The notes below the pieces were generated by a model. It was not told the origin of the DNA. It searched no databases and saw only the letters and a program-made list of their open reading frames with translations. 64,000 nucleotides of DNA from an uncultured Collinsella sp. GTDB lineage: Bacteria > Actinomycetota > Coriobacteriia > Coriobacteriales > Coriobacteriaceae. Every line of letters begins with the position of its first letter. The first letter of the stretch is position 1. Both the position numbers and the translations under genes were made by a program. This document shows, piece by piece, positions 6,792 to 15,193 of the stretch. Where the stretch lies: the NCBI GenBank assembly GCA_902494345.1, contig CABUSV010000002.1, positions 1 through 64,000 of the forward strand, read 5' to 3'.

Positions 6792-9569
6792 TTACTTCTT
6801 CCCAAATTTGATCTTAATTGCACGCTTCAATGCGTACTTGCCCAGGCTTGGGAGCTTTTGCTCGTATTTGACCATCGTGGAGCACTCGGGACGGTCGCGA
6901 TCCAGATGGATGGCGTCGAACGCGCACTTGGTGGTGCACAGGCCGCAGCCGATGCACTTGTTGGGGTCGACGATCGAGGCGCCGCAGCCCAGGCAGCGGG
7001 CAGTCTCGGCGCGCACCTGTTCCTCGGTAAAGGTCTCGACGTACTCGCTAAACGGCGCGGCCTTCTCGCGCTCGCGGTCCACGTGGACAATCTCGCGGCT
7101 CGCGTTGTCGTAGCTCTCGAGCACAACGTCGTCGCGGTCGAGCGCAGTGTAGCGGCGCTGATTGCGGCCGATGGTGAGCGTGGAGCCCGGCTGCACAAAG
7201 CGATGGATGGACACCGCAGCCTCGTGACCGGCGGCGATAGCGTCGATGGCAAAGCTGGGGCCAGTGTAGACGTCACCACCCACAAAGATGTCGGGTTCGG
7301 CGGTCTGGTAGGTCTGGGGATCGGCAAGGGCGCCCTGACCACGGCCAAGCTCCACCTTGGAGCCAGCCAGCAGGTCGCCCCACACAATGGACTGGCCAAT
7401 CGACATGACGACACGATCGGCGTCGACACGACGCAGGTCGTTCTCGTCGTACTCGGGCGCAAAACGGCCCTCGTCGTCAAAGACACGCGTGCAGCGCTTG
7501 AAGGTGATACCGCACACACGACCGGCCTCGTCCAGGTGAACCTCCTTGGGGCCCCAGCCGCAGCTGATGTGGGCGCCGTCCTCAACGGCCTCGCGACGCT
7601 CCTCCTCGCTGGCAGGCATCTGGGCCTCGCTCTCCAGGCAGAACATCTCAACGTGCTCGGAACCCAGACGGCAGGCGTTGCGCGCGACGTCGATAGCCAC
7701 GTTGCCGCCGCCCACCACGATAGTGCGGCCGGGCAGCGCATCAATCTTGCCGCTGTTGACCTCGCGAAGGAAGTCGACGGCCACGGTCACGTCCTCGGCA
7801 CCCTCGCCCGGAATGCCGGCAAGGCGGCCGCCCTGGCAGCCAATGGCAACGTAGAAGGCCTTAAAGCCCTGCGCGCGCAGCTCGTCGAGCGTCACGTCGC
7901 GACCGACTTCCACGCCATAGCGGAACTCGGCACCCATCAGGCGAATGATCTCGACCTCGGCCTCGATGACGTCCTTCTGCAGCTTAAAGCTGGGAATGCC
8001 GTAGGTGAGCATGCCGCCCGGGCGCTCGTTCTTCTCGAACACGACAGGCTTGTAGCCCTTCTCGGCCAGGTAGAAAGCGCAGGACAGGCCGGCCGGACCG
8101 GCACCGATAATGGCGATCTTCTGGTCGAAGCCGCCGGCGCGCGTCGGCGTCACCACGGGCGGGACGTAGCGGGTCGCGGCGTCCAGATCGCGCTGGGCGA
8201 TGAACTTCTTGACCTCGTCGATAGCCACGGCGGCGTCCACACGGCCGCGGGTGCAGGCATCCTCACAGCGGCGGTTGCACACACGGCCGCAGATAGCGGG
8301 CAGAGGGTTCTCGCGCTTAATGAGTGCCAGGGCCTCGTCATAGCGACCCTGAGCCGCGAGCTTCAAATAGCCCTGAACGGCAACGTGCGCGGGGCAGGCC
8401 GTCTTGCAGGGAGCGGTGCCGGACTCATGCGTCTCGATGCGGTTGTCGTTGCGGTAGTTGGGCGACCACTTGGTGTGGTCCCACTTGGTGGCATCGGGCA
8501 GCTCCTGGCGCGGATACTCGGGCACCTGTCCGCCGGCCTTTTTGCTGCAGAGCTTCTGGCCCAGTTTGGCGGCGCCGGCCGGACACACCTCAACGCAGCG
8601 ACCGCAGGCCACGCACTTGTCCTTCTCGACCTTGGCGACATAGGCCGAGCGCGACAGGTTGGGCGTGTTGAACAGCTGCGAGGTGCGCAGGGCGTAGCAC
8701 ACGTTAACGTTGCAGTTGCAGATGGCGAAGATCTTGTTCTCGCCGTCGATATTGGTGATCTGGTGCACAAAGCCGTTGTCCTCGGCCTGGCGCAAGATGT
8801 CGTAGACCTCCTCGCGCGTCACATAATGACCGCGGTCGGTCTCAACCACATAGTCGGCCATATCGCCCACGGCAATGCACCAGTCGGCGGGGTCATCGGC
8901 GCAGCCCTCGCCCATCACGCGACGGCTCGCGCGGCAGCTGCAGGTGCTGGCGGCATACTTGCCCTCGTATTTGTCGAGCCAGTGCTCGATATGCTCGATC
9001 GGCACCGAGGTGCTCGCGGCATCGATAGCCTTCTCGACCGGAATGACATGCATGCCGATACCGGCGCCTCCGGGCGGCACCATCGGCGTGGCCTTGGACA
9101 GCGGTCCCTTGGACGCCTGTTCAAAGAACTTGGCGTAGACCGGGTGCTCCTCGAGCTGGCTCACGCGCATGTTGAGGAACTCGGCAGAACCCGGCACCAG
9201 CATGGGCAGTACCCACTGCTTGGCGCGCTCGGGGTTTTCCCAGTTGTACTCGAGCAGGCCCGTGTAGCTCATATCGTCGAGCATCTTCTCGATATCGGCC
9301 TCGGGCATGCCGGTGAGCTTGACCATCTCGGGCAGCGTATAGGGACGGCGCATCTTCATCTTGCAGAGCACTTCGACCTGCTCGTCGGTTGCGGCCTCGG
9401 CAAACGACCAGTACTCATAGCCCAGCAGCTCGTCGCGATGCAGCAGACGGTTGGTGCAGTGCTCGCACAGCTTGACGATGGCCTCGCGCGGATGCTCCGG
9501 CAGCGGCGGCACGAACTCCGCGCCGATATCGGGCTCAGTGTAGCTAATTCCCGGTCCGTTGAGAATCAT
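6792..9569 (-). CDS. FAD-dependent oxidoreductase with GltD-like core and multiple Fe-S clusters
   Basis: A 925-residue redox enzyme starting at MILNGPGISYTEPD (GAGAGGGG upstream). The first 300 residues contain a cysteine cluster (STCSCRASRR) and further CNCNVNVC cysteines. Next comes a ferredoxin-type 4Fe-4S motif CVACGRCVEVCP, then a glutamate-synthase small-subunit (GltD)-like region with CKTACPAH, ICGRVCNRRCEDAC, the FAD motif GAGPAGLSCAF and the NAD(P) motif VVGGGNVAIDVARN. A C-terminal ferredoxin domain has CIGCGLCTTKC. Such proteins feed electrons from NAD(P)H to unknown acceptors. Substrate unknown. It is divergent from a TetR regulator whose twin operators sit in the shared promoter region, so the two are probably co-regulated. 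Confidence 0.9.
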   Translation of the reverse strand: MILNGPGISYTEPDIGAEFVPPLPEHPREAIVKLCEHCTNRLLHRDELLGYEYWSFAEAATDEQVEVLCKMKMRRPYTLPEMVKLTGMPEADIEKMLDDMSYTGLLEYNWENPERAKQWVLPMLVPGSAEFLNMRVSQLEEHPVYAKFFEQASKGPLSKATPMVPPGGAGIGMHVIPVEKAIDAASTSVPIEHIEHWLDKYEGKYAASTCSCRASRRVMGEGCADDPADWCIAVGDMADYVVETDRGHYVTREEVYDILRQAEDNGFVHQITNIDGENKIFAICNCNVNVCYALRTSQLFNTPNLSRSAYVAKVEKDKCVACGRCVEVCPAGAAKLGQKLCSKKAGGQVPEYPRQELPDATKWDHTKWSPNYRNDNRIETHESGTAPCKTACPAHVAVQGYLKLAAQGRYDEALALIKRENPLPAICGRVCNRRCEDACTRGRVDAAVAIDEVKKFIAQRDLDAATRYVPPVVTPTRAGGFDQKIAIIGAGPAGLSCAFYLAEKGYKPVVFEKNERPGGMLTYGIPSFKLQKDVIEAEVEIIRLMGAEFRYGVEVGRDVTLDELRAQGFKAFYVAIGCQGGRLAGIPGEGAEDVTVAVDFLREVNSGKIDALPGRTIVVGGGNVAIDVARNACRLGSEHVEMFCLESEAQMPASEEERREAVEDGAHISCGWGPKEVHLDEAGRVCGITFKRCTRVFDDEGRFAPEYDENDLRRVDADRVVMSIGQSIVWGDLLAGSKVELGRGQGALADPQTYQTAEPDIFVGGDVYTGPSFAIDAIAAGHEAAVSIHRFVQPGSTLTIGRNQRRYTALDRDDVVLESYDNASREIVHVDREREKAAPFSEYVETFTEEQVRAETARCLGCGASIVDPNKCIGCGLCTTKCAFDAIHLDRDRPECSTMVKYEQKLPSLGKYALKRAIKIKFGKK

Positions 9570-9661
9570 GGTTGTCCCCTCTCTTGCCACAGCCCGGCGA
9601 GACCGCGGCGCCCCTCTTTTTTGCAGGCCGGACATGCCCCCATGCCGTTCACCCACCATTG

Positions 9662-9699
9662 TTGACATTGTGTCAAAAATAGTATTGACGAACCGTCAA
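9662..9699. promoter_or_regulatory. Twin TetR-type operators between the oxidoreductase and tetR
   Basis: Two perfect 6-3-6 inverted repeats lie 23 bp apart: TTGACA-ttg-TGTCAA at 9662-9676 and TTGACG-aac-CGTCAA at 9685-9699. They fall in the divergent promoter region, about 60-90 bp from each start codon, which is where a self-regulating TetR protein would bind. Confidence 0.75.
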
Positions 9700-9757
9700 C
9701 AATATTCAAGACTGTTAGGCGAACGGTCAGGCAAAAGAGGATGAAAGGCGGCAAAAC

Positions 9758-10420
9758 ATGGGCAACAACACAGCAGGTACCTCTGTAGTCGATGCCGTCC
9801 CCGCATCCGATAGCGCGGCAAAGCGCCTGACGGGCGACGAACGCCGTCGCGAGATCCTCGATGCCGTGCGCACCGTAAGCTCCGAGCTGGGCGTATCCCA
9901 CCTATCGGTATCGGCCGTGACCAAGCGAGCCGGCTGCACGCGCTCGCTGTTCTACCACTACTTTGCCGATATGGACGCCGCCGTCACCGCTGTTATGGAC
10001 GAGGCGATCGACGGCTTTATCTCCGAGCTCGAGCAGTGGAACGCCGACCGCACCGTCGGTGATATCGAGGGCGCGCTCGACACCGTCGCCCCGCTCTTTA
10101 AGCGCCTGGTCGCCAGCGGCCACGAGCTGCCGAGCACGCTCACTTCAAGCAGCGGCGCGCTCTACGGCGGCTTTTTGCACAACGTGGTTCAGCGCGTGGC
10201 GCAGTATATCTGCGACACCACCGTGGTGGACTTTGTCGCCCATCATGAGCTACGCATCGACCATGTCTACGAGACGTTCTACACCCTCATCATGGGGTTG
10301 TTGATGTATATCCGCACGCACCCCGATGTGCCCGACGAGACGGTCAAGGAAATCATCGCCTCGACGCTCCACATCGAGGGCTACACCGCCAAGTATCCGG
10401 AGCGCATGCCCCAGAACTGA
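9758..10420 (+). CDS. TetR/AcrR family transcriptional regulator
   Basis: A 220-residue repressor. The helix-turn-helix is at about residues 30-75 (REILDAVRTVSSELGVSHLSVSAV, then CTRSLFYHYFADMDA, the typical TetR recognition helix with LFYHYF). The C-terminal 140 residues form the variable ligand-binding domain, ending YPERMPQN. It is 64 bp upstream of and in the same direction as the DUF5692 gene, and divergent from the large Fe-S oxidoreductase. Two inverted repeats in the intergenic region are its likely operators. The inducer is unknown. Confidence 0.92.
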   Translation: MGNNTAGTSVVDAVPASDSAAKRLTGDERRREILDAVRTVSSELGVSHLSVSAVTKRAGCTRSLFYHYFADMDAAVTAVMDEAIDGFISELEQWNADRTVGDIEGALDTVAPLFKRLVASGHELPSTLTSSSGALYGGFLHNVVQRVAQYICDTTVVDFVAHHELRIDHVYETFYTLIMGLLMYIRTHPDVPDETVKEIIASTLHIEGYTAKYPERMPQN

Positions 10421-10483
10421 CGACATTTGGCCAAACTGCCCGCGATCAGAAGAGGGGCCGCGGGCGTGTGAAAGGAGAGCAGC

Positions 10484-11491
10484 ATGCTGTTCGATGTTTG
10501 GGGTAGCGATACCCTTATCCACTGGGCCGGCTGGGCCATGGTCTTTATCGGCCTGATCGTGCTCAACGAGGTCGGCCGCCGCACCAAGCTCGGCGCGGCA
10601 ATCATCTTTGGCGTGGCTCCGCTGGCCATGACCATCTACTGCGTCGCCATCGCCGTGGGCGTTTCGCAGGGTGCCGAGTGGGCGCTCACCAACCCCACCC
10701 ATGTGTACCAGAACAGCTGGTTCCACTACGCCAAGGTATACGCGGCGCTCGCCGGTTGCTGGGGCTTCATTGCCATTAAGTACCAGTGGGGAAAGATCGG
10801 CAAGGCGCATTGGTTCCGCGCATGGCCGTTTGTGATCGTCGCCATCAACATCATGATCGCCGTCGTGTCCGACTTCGAGAGCGCCTATCACTTCTTTGTC
10901 CTGGGCGAGTCCACCTGGGTCACCTCCGAAGGTGCCACGCAGCTGGCCGGCTGGAACAACGTGTTCAACGGCATCGCCGGTATCATCAACATCTTCTGCA
11001 TGACCGGTTGGTGGAGCGTCTACTCCTCCGAGGATCAGACCGACATGCTGTGGCCCGACATGACCTGGGTCTACATCATCGCCTACGATATCTGGAACTT
11101 CTGCTACACCTACAACTGCCTGCCCACCCACTCCTGGTTCTGCGGCTTTGCACTGCTGCTGGCGCCCACCGTCGCCGCCTTTATCTGGAACAAGGGCGGC
11201 TGGATCCAGAACCGCGCCTTTACGCTGGCCATTTGGTGCATGTTTGCCCAGGTGTTCCCCTACTTCCAGGAGGAGTCCATCTTTGTGACCCACTCCACGC
11301 TCGACCCCGGCGCCGCCACCGCGGTCTCGATTGCCGCGCTGGTCGCCAACGTCGCCGCGATCATCTACATCGCCTACCGCGCCAAGAAGCTCGGTCGCAA
11401 TCCCTACAAGCAGGATGTCTTTGAGGGCACCAGCGACTGGGAGAAGGCCACCGCTCGCCGCGCCAAGGTTGATTACGCGCACGCTGAGTAA
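10484..11491 (+). CDS. DUF5692 family membrane protein
   Basis: A 335-residue polytopic membrane protein with about nine hydrophobic segments, many Trp and Tyr residues, and conserved-looking stretches such as LPTHSWFCGFALLLAPT and WVYIIAYDIWNFCYTYNCLP. I recognise it as DUF5692, a family common in Coriobacteriia with no established function. Start ATG at 10484 has AAAGGAGAG upstream. It follows the TetR gene closely and ends at a strong terminator, so the two form a short operon. A transport role for the inducer of the TetR regulator, or a partner for the oxidoreductase, would be plausible but is inference. Confidence 0.8.
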   Translation: MLFDVWGSDTLIHWAGWAMVFIGLIVLNEVGRRTKLGAAIIFGVAPLAMTIYCVAIAVGVSQGAEWALTNPTHVYQNSWFHYAKVYAALAGCWGFIAIKYQWGKIGKAHWFRAWPFVIVAINIMIAVVSDFESAYHFFVLGESTWVTSEGATQLAGWNNVFNGIAGIINIFCMTGWWSVYSSEDQTDMLWPDMTWVYIIAYDIWNFCYTYNCLPTHSWFCGFALLLAPTVAAFIWNKGGWIQNRAFTLAIWCMFAQVFPYFQEESIFVTHSTLDPGAATAVSIAALVANVAAIIYIAYRAKKLGRNPYKQDVFEGTSDWEKATARRAKVDYAHAE

Positions 11492-11560
11492 CATGCTGGT
11501 CGCTGTTGGCACTTGGGCATAGGCCCGCCCGCCAGGCTTTTCAATCCAATGTCTCGCAGA

Positions 11561-11602
11561 GCCCCCGGAAAGCGTTTCGCTCGCTTTCCGGGGGCTTTTT
11601 TC
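11561..11602 (+). terminator. Rho-independent terminator after the DUF5692 gene
   Basis: Perfect 14-bp arms (GCCCCCGGAAAGCG, 11561-11574, and complement 11582-11595) with a 7-nt loop and six T residues. Confidence 0.95.
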
Positions 11603-11720
11603 ATCCCGCTTGCATTCAAAAACACGCGCATATATAAAATCGGATTTCAAATCCTGCGGCGGCCCTATAGGGTCCCGTTTTTGGGTACAGTGTTGTCCCG
11701 ATATTGAGCTTGGGGGATAT

Positions 11721-13223
11721 ATGAAAGATGAAACGATGGGCCAAGAGGATGCGGCCCAAGATGCAGAAGCGTGTGCCGAGGCCCTGGAGAGCCTAGACCA
11801 GATCGCGCTGGCCGAGATTGCGTTTGACGATTCGAACGTTGATGTGCAGGATGAGCCGGAAATCGAGGTGCAGCCCGATGATCGGGATGCAAAAGACGAT
11901 GGCGCCGCGCCCACCGAGGACGAGGCGGGGCACGAGGAATCCGAGTGCGAGGCCGACGACCAGCCCGAATCCGACACGAGCGAGGAAACCATCTTGCTCG
12001 ACAGCTTACCGGCCGAAGATTCGCTGACCCGCGAGCTTCCCGGCCTGGGCTCCGCGCCTGCCGTGGACGAGACCATCGCCATGGGCGATATTCCCCTACC
12101 GTCCGTCCCTTCGGCACGCGAAGCCGAGGTTCGTCATCGTAAGATGCCGCCCAAGCGCCGCAACCTGATGGTTGCCGGCGTTGTGGCCGTCGCGCTCGTC
12201 GCCGGCGGCGCAGGCTATGCTGCCTGGAACGGATATCAGCAAGAGCAGGCTGCCGCTGTCGCCGCCAGTGCGCACACGATGATGTCGGTGCAGATTGGCG
12301 TGCATGCAGCGGGCCTCGACTGCTCAACTGGCTCCAAGATTCCCGTGCAGGTGAGCGGGCAGGATTCCGATGGTTCTTCCGTGAGCGAAACGCTCTACGT
12401 TGACGAGCATGGTCGCGGCATTAAGCTGCTGCCCGGCGATTACACGCTCTCCATCGCTGGGTCCCCCATCGCAGCCGACGGTACCATTTACACCGTGCCG
12501 ACCACCAAGGCGCAGGTCACCATTAAGAGCGATGGGCAGGATTTGAGTGCCCAGGCCACCTTTAAGCTCAAGGTGCCTTCGGCCGACACGGTGACTGACG
12601 ACCAAATCGATGCCGCCGCCAAGTATGCCGAGGAAGGCGGCGCGAGCTCTGCCGCCGCGGCAAAGATACTCCAGCAGGCGGCAATTACGCGCCGCGATGC
12701 CGCCGCCAACGCCGTAAGCGCAAGCGAGGCACAGTCCGCGCGCGATGCCGATGCTCGGCACAAGGCGACGGATCTGTATCAACTCGATATTCCGGTTGAG
12801 TGGTACGGTAAGGTTGCCACCTGGCAAAACGGCAGCACGCTGTGCATCTATCTGGGCGATGACGCCAATACGCCAATCGTGACGCTTGTCGCAGTGCGCG
12901 ACGGCGAGACTTTTACGCCCGACGACGGCGATACGGTTTTGGGCACGGTCAGCCTAGGCAACGGCTACACCGTCTACACCAGCGGCCCTGTTTATCCGTA
13001 CGTGATTCCGCAAACCATCAACGGGCGCACGCAAGACCCCGTGTCGACCTACCCCATGGACACGGCCATTGAGCTTGTCGAGCTTACGACCGGCAACCGC
13101 TACACCTATAGCCAGATCAAAAACGACCTGGTCGGTAAAGACGGCAAGGCCGACGCTGCCACCAAGCTCGAATGCGACTACCTCGCCCAGATTCTCCTGC
13201 CGAGCATCAAAGCCCAGGACTAG
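11721..13223 (+). CDS. Single-pass membrane protein with acidic cytoplasmic N-terminus, unknown function
   Basis: A 500-residue protein, start chosen at MKDETMGQEDAAQ (TTGGGGG upstream). The first ~140 residues are very acidic and low in complexity. Then come a basic stretch (RHRKMPPKRR), one transmembrane segment (NLMVAGVVAVALVAGGAGYA, about 150-170) and a large extracytoplasmic part. The latter contains a beta-rich region (LLPGDYTLSIAGSPIAADG), an Ala-rich coiled-coil-like segment and a C-terminal domain. No catalytic motif is visible and I do not recognise the family. The architecture resembles actinobacterial surface proteins with an anchored outside domain. It is apparently monocistronic, with a terminator at 13259-13280. 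Confidence 0.75.
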   Translation: MKDETMGQEDAAQDAEACAEALESLDQIALAEIAFDDSNVDVQDEPEIEVQPDDRDAKDDGAAPTEDEAGHEESECEADDQPESDTSEETILLDSLPAEDSLTRELPGLGSAPAVDETIAMGDIPLPSVPSAREAEVRHRKMPPKRRNLMVAGVVAVALVAGGAGYAAWNGYQQEQAAAVAASAHTMMSVQIGVHAAGLDCSTGSKIPVQVSGQDSDGSSVSETLYVDEHGRGIKLLPGDYTLSIAGSPIAADGTIYTVPTTKAQVTIKSDGQDLSAQATFKLKVPSADTVTDDQIDAAAKYAEEGGASSAAAAKILQQAAITRRDAAANAVSASEAQSARDADARHKATDLYQLDIPVEWYGKVATWQNGSTLCIYLGDDANTPIVTLVAVRDGETFTPDDGDTVLGTVSLGNGYTVYTSGPVYPYVIPQTINGRTQDPVSTYPMDTAIELVELTTGNRYTYSQIKNDLVGKDGKADAATKLECDYLAQILLPSIKAQD

Positions 13224-13258
13224 CCGGGCGCATCATGGTGTTCCCCAACCGTGATGAA

Positions 13259-13280
13259 GGGGCCAGGAGGTCCTGGCCCC
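13259..13280. terminator. Bidirectional hairpin between convergent genes
   Basis: Perfect 10-bp arms GGGGCCAGGA/TCCTGGCCCC with a 2-nt loop lie between the ends of the plus-strand membrane protein gene and the minus-strand ATPase gene. Confidence 0.6.
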
Positions 13281-13295
13281 ACGATCCGTAGATGA

Positions 13296-14648
13296 TTAGG
13301 CAAGGAGCCACTTCCATGCGGGCACAACGTGTACCACACCGTGCTCGCATGGAATATCGGCCTGCTCATCCATGGTAACGATTGCCGACTCGCCAAGATC
13401 GAACTGGGCCATCGAGGCATCAAGCGCGGCAATTTCGCGCTCGCGCGTTTTCTCACTTGCCATATCCACACTCACCTGAATCAGGCTATAAGCCCGCATG
13501 AGAAGTGCGTCCCCAGCCACAAAGTCCACCTCATGGCTTTTGCTCTTCTCTTTGATCAGCAGGCGGCAGACCGATCCGATCCTCACCGCGGGAGTCCTTC
13601 TTCTTAGCGCGTTGAACACTGCGGTCTCGAGCCTCTGGCCCTGGTCCAATGCCGATGCGGGAGAGAATGCTCCAAACATCGCAGGATCGACAGCGTAGAC
13701 CTTAGACGCAGACCGCATGTTATTTGCCAGTGAACGCGTGAACTCCGGCACGGAGAACAGCAGGTAGGCGTCCTCATAATACTCAAGTAAGTCGCTGAGC
13801 GAATTACGACTGACGGGTATCTGCCTGCTCTTGAACTCGTTGTACACTTTGTTCACCGACAGCTCTCGTCCCGAAGATGCCATACACCGCGTTAGGAACA
13901 GCGATGCCAAGCGAGGGTTCTTGACGTCGTAACGCTCAACGACGTCCATAGCGACCGTTCGCGAAGCATATTCCTGTAGCAGCTGAATCGCGTCTGCGGG
14001 CGTCTGCTCAAGCGTCGCGATGAATCCCCCTCGTTCAAGATATCCGATCAGATGATGTCGAAGCAGCGCTGCATCGCTTGGGGAAAAGGTCGCATCTGGC
14101 TCGAAAACGCTCCCCGTCTTATACCGAACGTATTCCGAAAAACTCAACGGAAAAAGCTCCCGTATAAGAGAACGACCCCTGAACTCGCTCTTAAGCTCTG
14201 AGGACAGCATCTTAGAAGAAGATCCCGTCACATAGACGGTCGCTTTCTCCGTATCGACTACACGCCGCAGAAACGCACCCCATTCGGGAATTTCCTGGAT
14301 CTCGTCAAAGAAAATGTAAGCGCCCTCGGTTCGAGCAGCAGGATACAGCGCATAGAACGTGTCGAGCACGTCCGCCAGCAGCGATGACTCATACGGGCGC
14401 AAGCGCTCGTCCTCAAAATTAAAGTAAAGCATCCGGTCAAGCTCGACGCCCCGACCCTGAAGCCGCTGCATCTCCTGATACAGGCGATACGTCTTTCCAC
14501 AACGGCGGGCCCCCACAACCACATTTACGATGTTGTCGCGCTTTGGCTCCTGTGGGTTTCCCAGATCAAGGTCTCGCTCAAAGACCTGCGGAACCCCCTG
14601 CTGTTCAAAGTCCTTTATTTTCTGGGCGATCAAGTCGTTGAATGCCAT
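13296..14648 (-). CDS. AAA-type ATPase with DUF4143 domain
   Basis: A 450-residue protein with an AAA_14-type ATPase domain: Walker A GARRCGKT (46-53), Walker B YIFFDEIQE (111-119) and sensor region VYVTGSSSKML. A DUF4143 domain forms the C-terminal half. Such proteins are widespread, scattered accessory genes in gut bacteria. A nucleic-acid or antitoxin-like role has been suggested, but none is established. It is divergent from nothing obvious and stands alone. A 19-bp sequence from the end of the neighbouring gene recurs on its far side, and a large inverted repeat (14661-14712) overlaps its promoter region. Base composition is somewhat AT-richer than its neighbours, consistent with transfer. 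Confidence 0.9.
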   Translation of the reverse strand: MAFNDLIAQKIKDFEQQGVPQVFERDLDLGNPQEPKRDNIVNVVVGARRCGKTYRLYQEMQRLQGRGVELDRMLYFNFEDERLRPYESSLLADVLDTFYALYPAARTEGAYIFFDEIQEIPEWGAFLRRVVDTEKATVYVTGSSSKMLSSELKSEFRGRSLIRELFPLSFSEYVRYKTGSVFEPDATFSPSDAALLRHHLIGYLERGGFIATLEQTPADAIQLLQEYASRTVAMDVVERYDVKNPRLASLFLTRCMASSGRELSVNKVYNEFKSRQIPVSRNSLSDLLEYYEDAYLLFSVPEFTRSLANNMRSASKVYAVDPAMFGAFSPASALDQGQRLETAVFNALRRRTPAVRIGSVCRLLIKEKSKSHEVDFVAGDALLMRAYSLIQVSVDMASEKTREREIAALDASMAQFDLGESAIVTMDEQADIPCEHGVVHVVPAWKWLLA

Positions 14649-14660
14649 GATTCTCCAATC

Positions 14661-14712
14661 TTGCTCTCTAGCTAATCAAAATTATAGCGGTTCTTGATTA
14701 ATTAGAGAGCAA
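14661..14712. promoter_or_regulatory. Inverted repeat at the ATPase promoter
   Basis: Arms TTGCTCTCTAGCTAATCAA (14661-14679) and its near-complement at 14694-14712 have two mismatches. They face each other across a 14-bp AT-rich centre, immediately upstream of the ATPase start. This is probably an operator for self-regulation or a site tied to mobility. Confidence 0.5.
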
Positions 14713-14772
14713 GATTATGTCTGACTTGATTAACACTTAAGCAAGTTTTTCACTATTTCTGCTCGAAGGATG

Positions 14773-14857
14773 CCGAGTGGCTGAGAGGACAACCAAGCTC
14801 GAATGCGACTCCCTGGGCAGTCGATTTGGGACGGGACTTTTTTGACTACCCCGTCCC
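14773..14857. repeat. Scar-like region: tRNA-Ser-like fragment, 19-bp repeat and GGGACGGG hairpin
   Basis: TGCCGAGTGGCTGAGAGG (about 14770-14788) looks like the D-arm of a tRNA-Ser but no cloverleaf follows. At 14792-14810 are 19 bases identical to 13161-13179 inside the end of the membrane protein gene. A hairpin with GGGACGGG and CCCCGTCCC follows at about 14827-14857 and resembles the hairpin at 61724-61795. No gene is visible in 14713-14891. Confidence 0.4.
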
Positions 14858-14891
14858 AGAAAATCATCGCCAAATTAGCTACTTGATGCAA

Positions 14892-15065
14892 TTAGCGCCA
14901 CGGGTCAGCTTCGAACATCGGCTCACGCTCGGGGCGTCGGTCGCTGTAGGGGTCGTAACCGTCATCGTCCTCGTTCTCGGCACGGATGTAGGGGTCGCGC
15001 GGCTTGGGCGCCGGTTTGGACGTGGGCCTGGGCGCCGGCGCGCTTGTCTTGATCTCGTCTTTCAT
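14892..15065 (-). CDS. Small hydrophilic hypothetical protein (57 aa)
   Basis: A 57-residue protein starting MKDEIKTSAPAPRPTSKP. GGAG lies 8 bp upstream, which favours the ATG at 15065 over the one at 15071. It is rich in Pro, Lys and Ala in the first half, then strongly acidic (ENEDDDGYDPYSDRRPEREP), ending FEADPWR. No domain is recognised and it is predicted disordered. It follows clpB on the same strand but is separated by a terminator. The codon use and good start signal make it a credible real gene despite its size. Confidence 0.6.
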   Translation of the reverse strand: MKDEIKTSAPAPRPTSKPAPKPRDPYIRAENEDDDGYDPYSDRRPEREPMFEADPWR

Positions 15066-15115
15066 CTGCATAGCTCCTTACATCGCATCCGTTCGGCATC
15101 ATCGATTGTCGCACG

Positions 15116-15151
15116 AAAAAGGGCGGCGGACCCGATTGGATCCGCCGCCCT
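15116..15151 (-). terminator. Terminator of clpB
   Basis: GGGCGGCGGA (15121-15130) pairs perfectly with TCCGCCGCCC (15140-15149). On the minus strand a run of T follows directly after the stem, 45 bp past the clpB stop. Confidence 0.9.
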
Positions 15152-15193
15152 TGGCGTTTTGCGATGAGGGGCGGTTTAAAGCCGGCCCAAAAT

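Noticed and set aside
6687..9665. Very long open frame (992 codons) on the plus strand opposite the oxidoreductase
   Set aside because: It mirrors the codon positions of the real gene on the other strand in GC-rich DNA. The translation has no recognisable domain and is rich in His/Gly/Ala/Val, typical of antisense shadows.
14770..14860. Possible tRNA-Ser gene
   Set aside because: Only a D-arm-like stretch is present. There is no anticodon arm, variable arm or T-arm in the following 70 bases, so at most it is a fragment.
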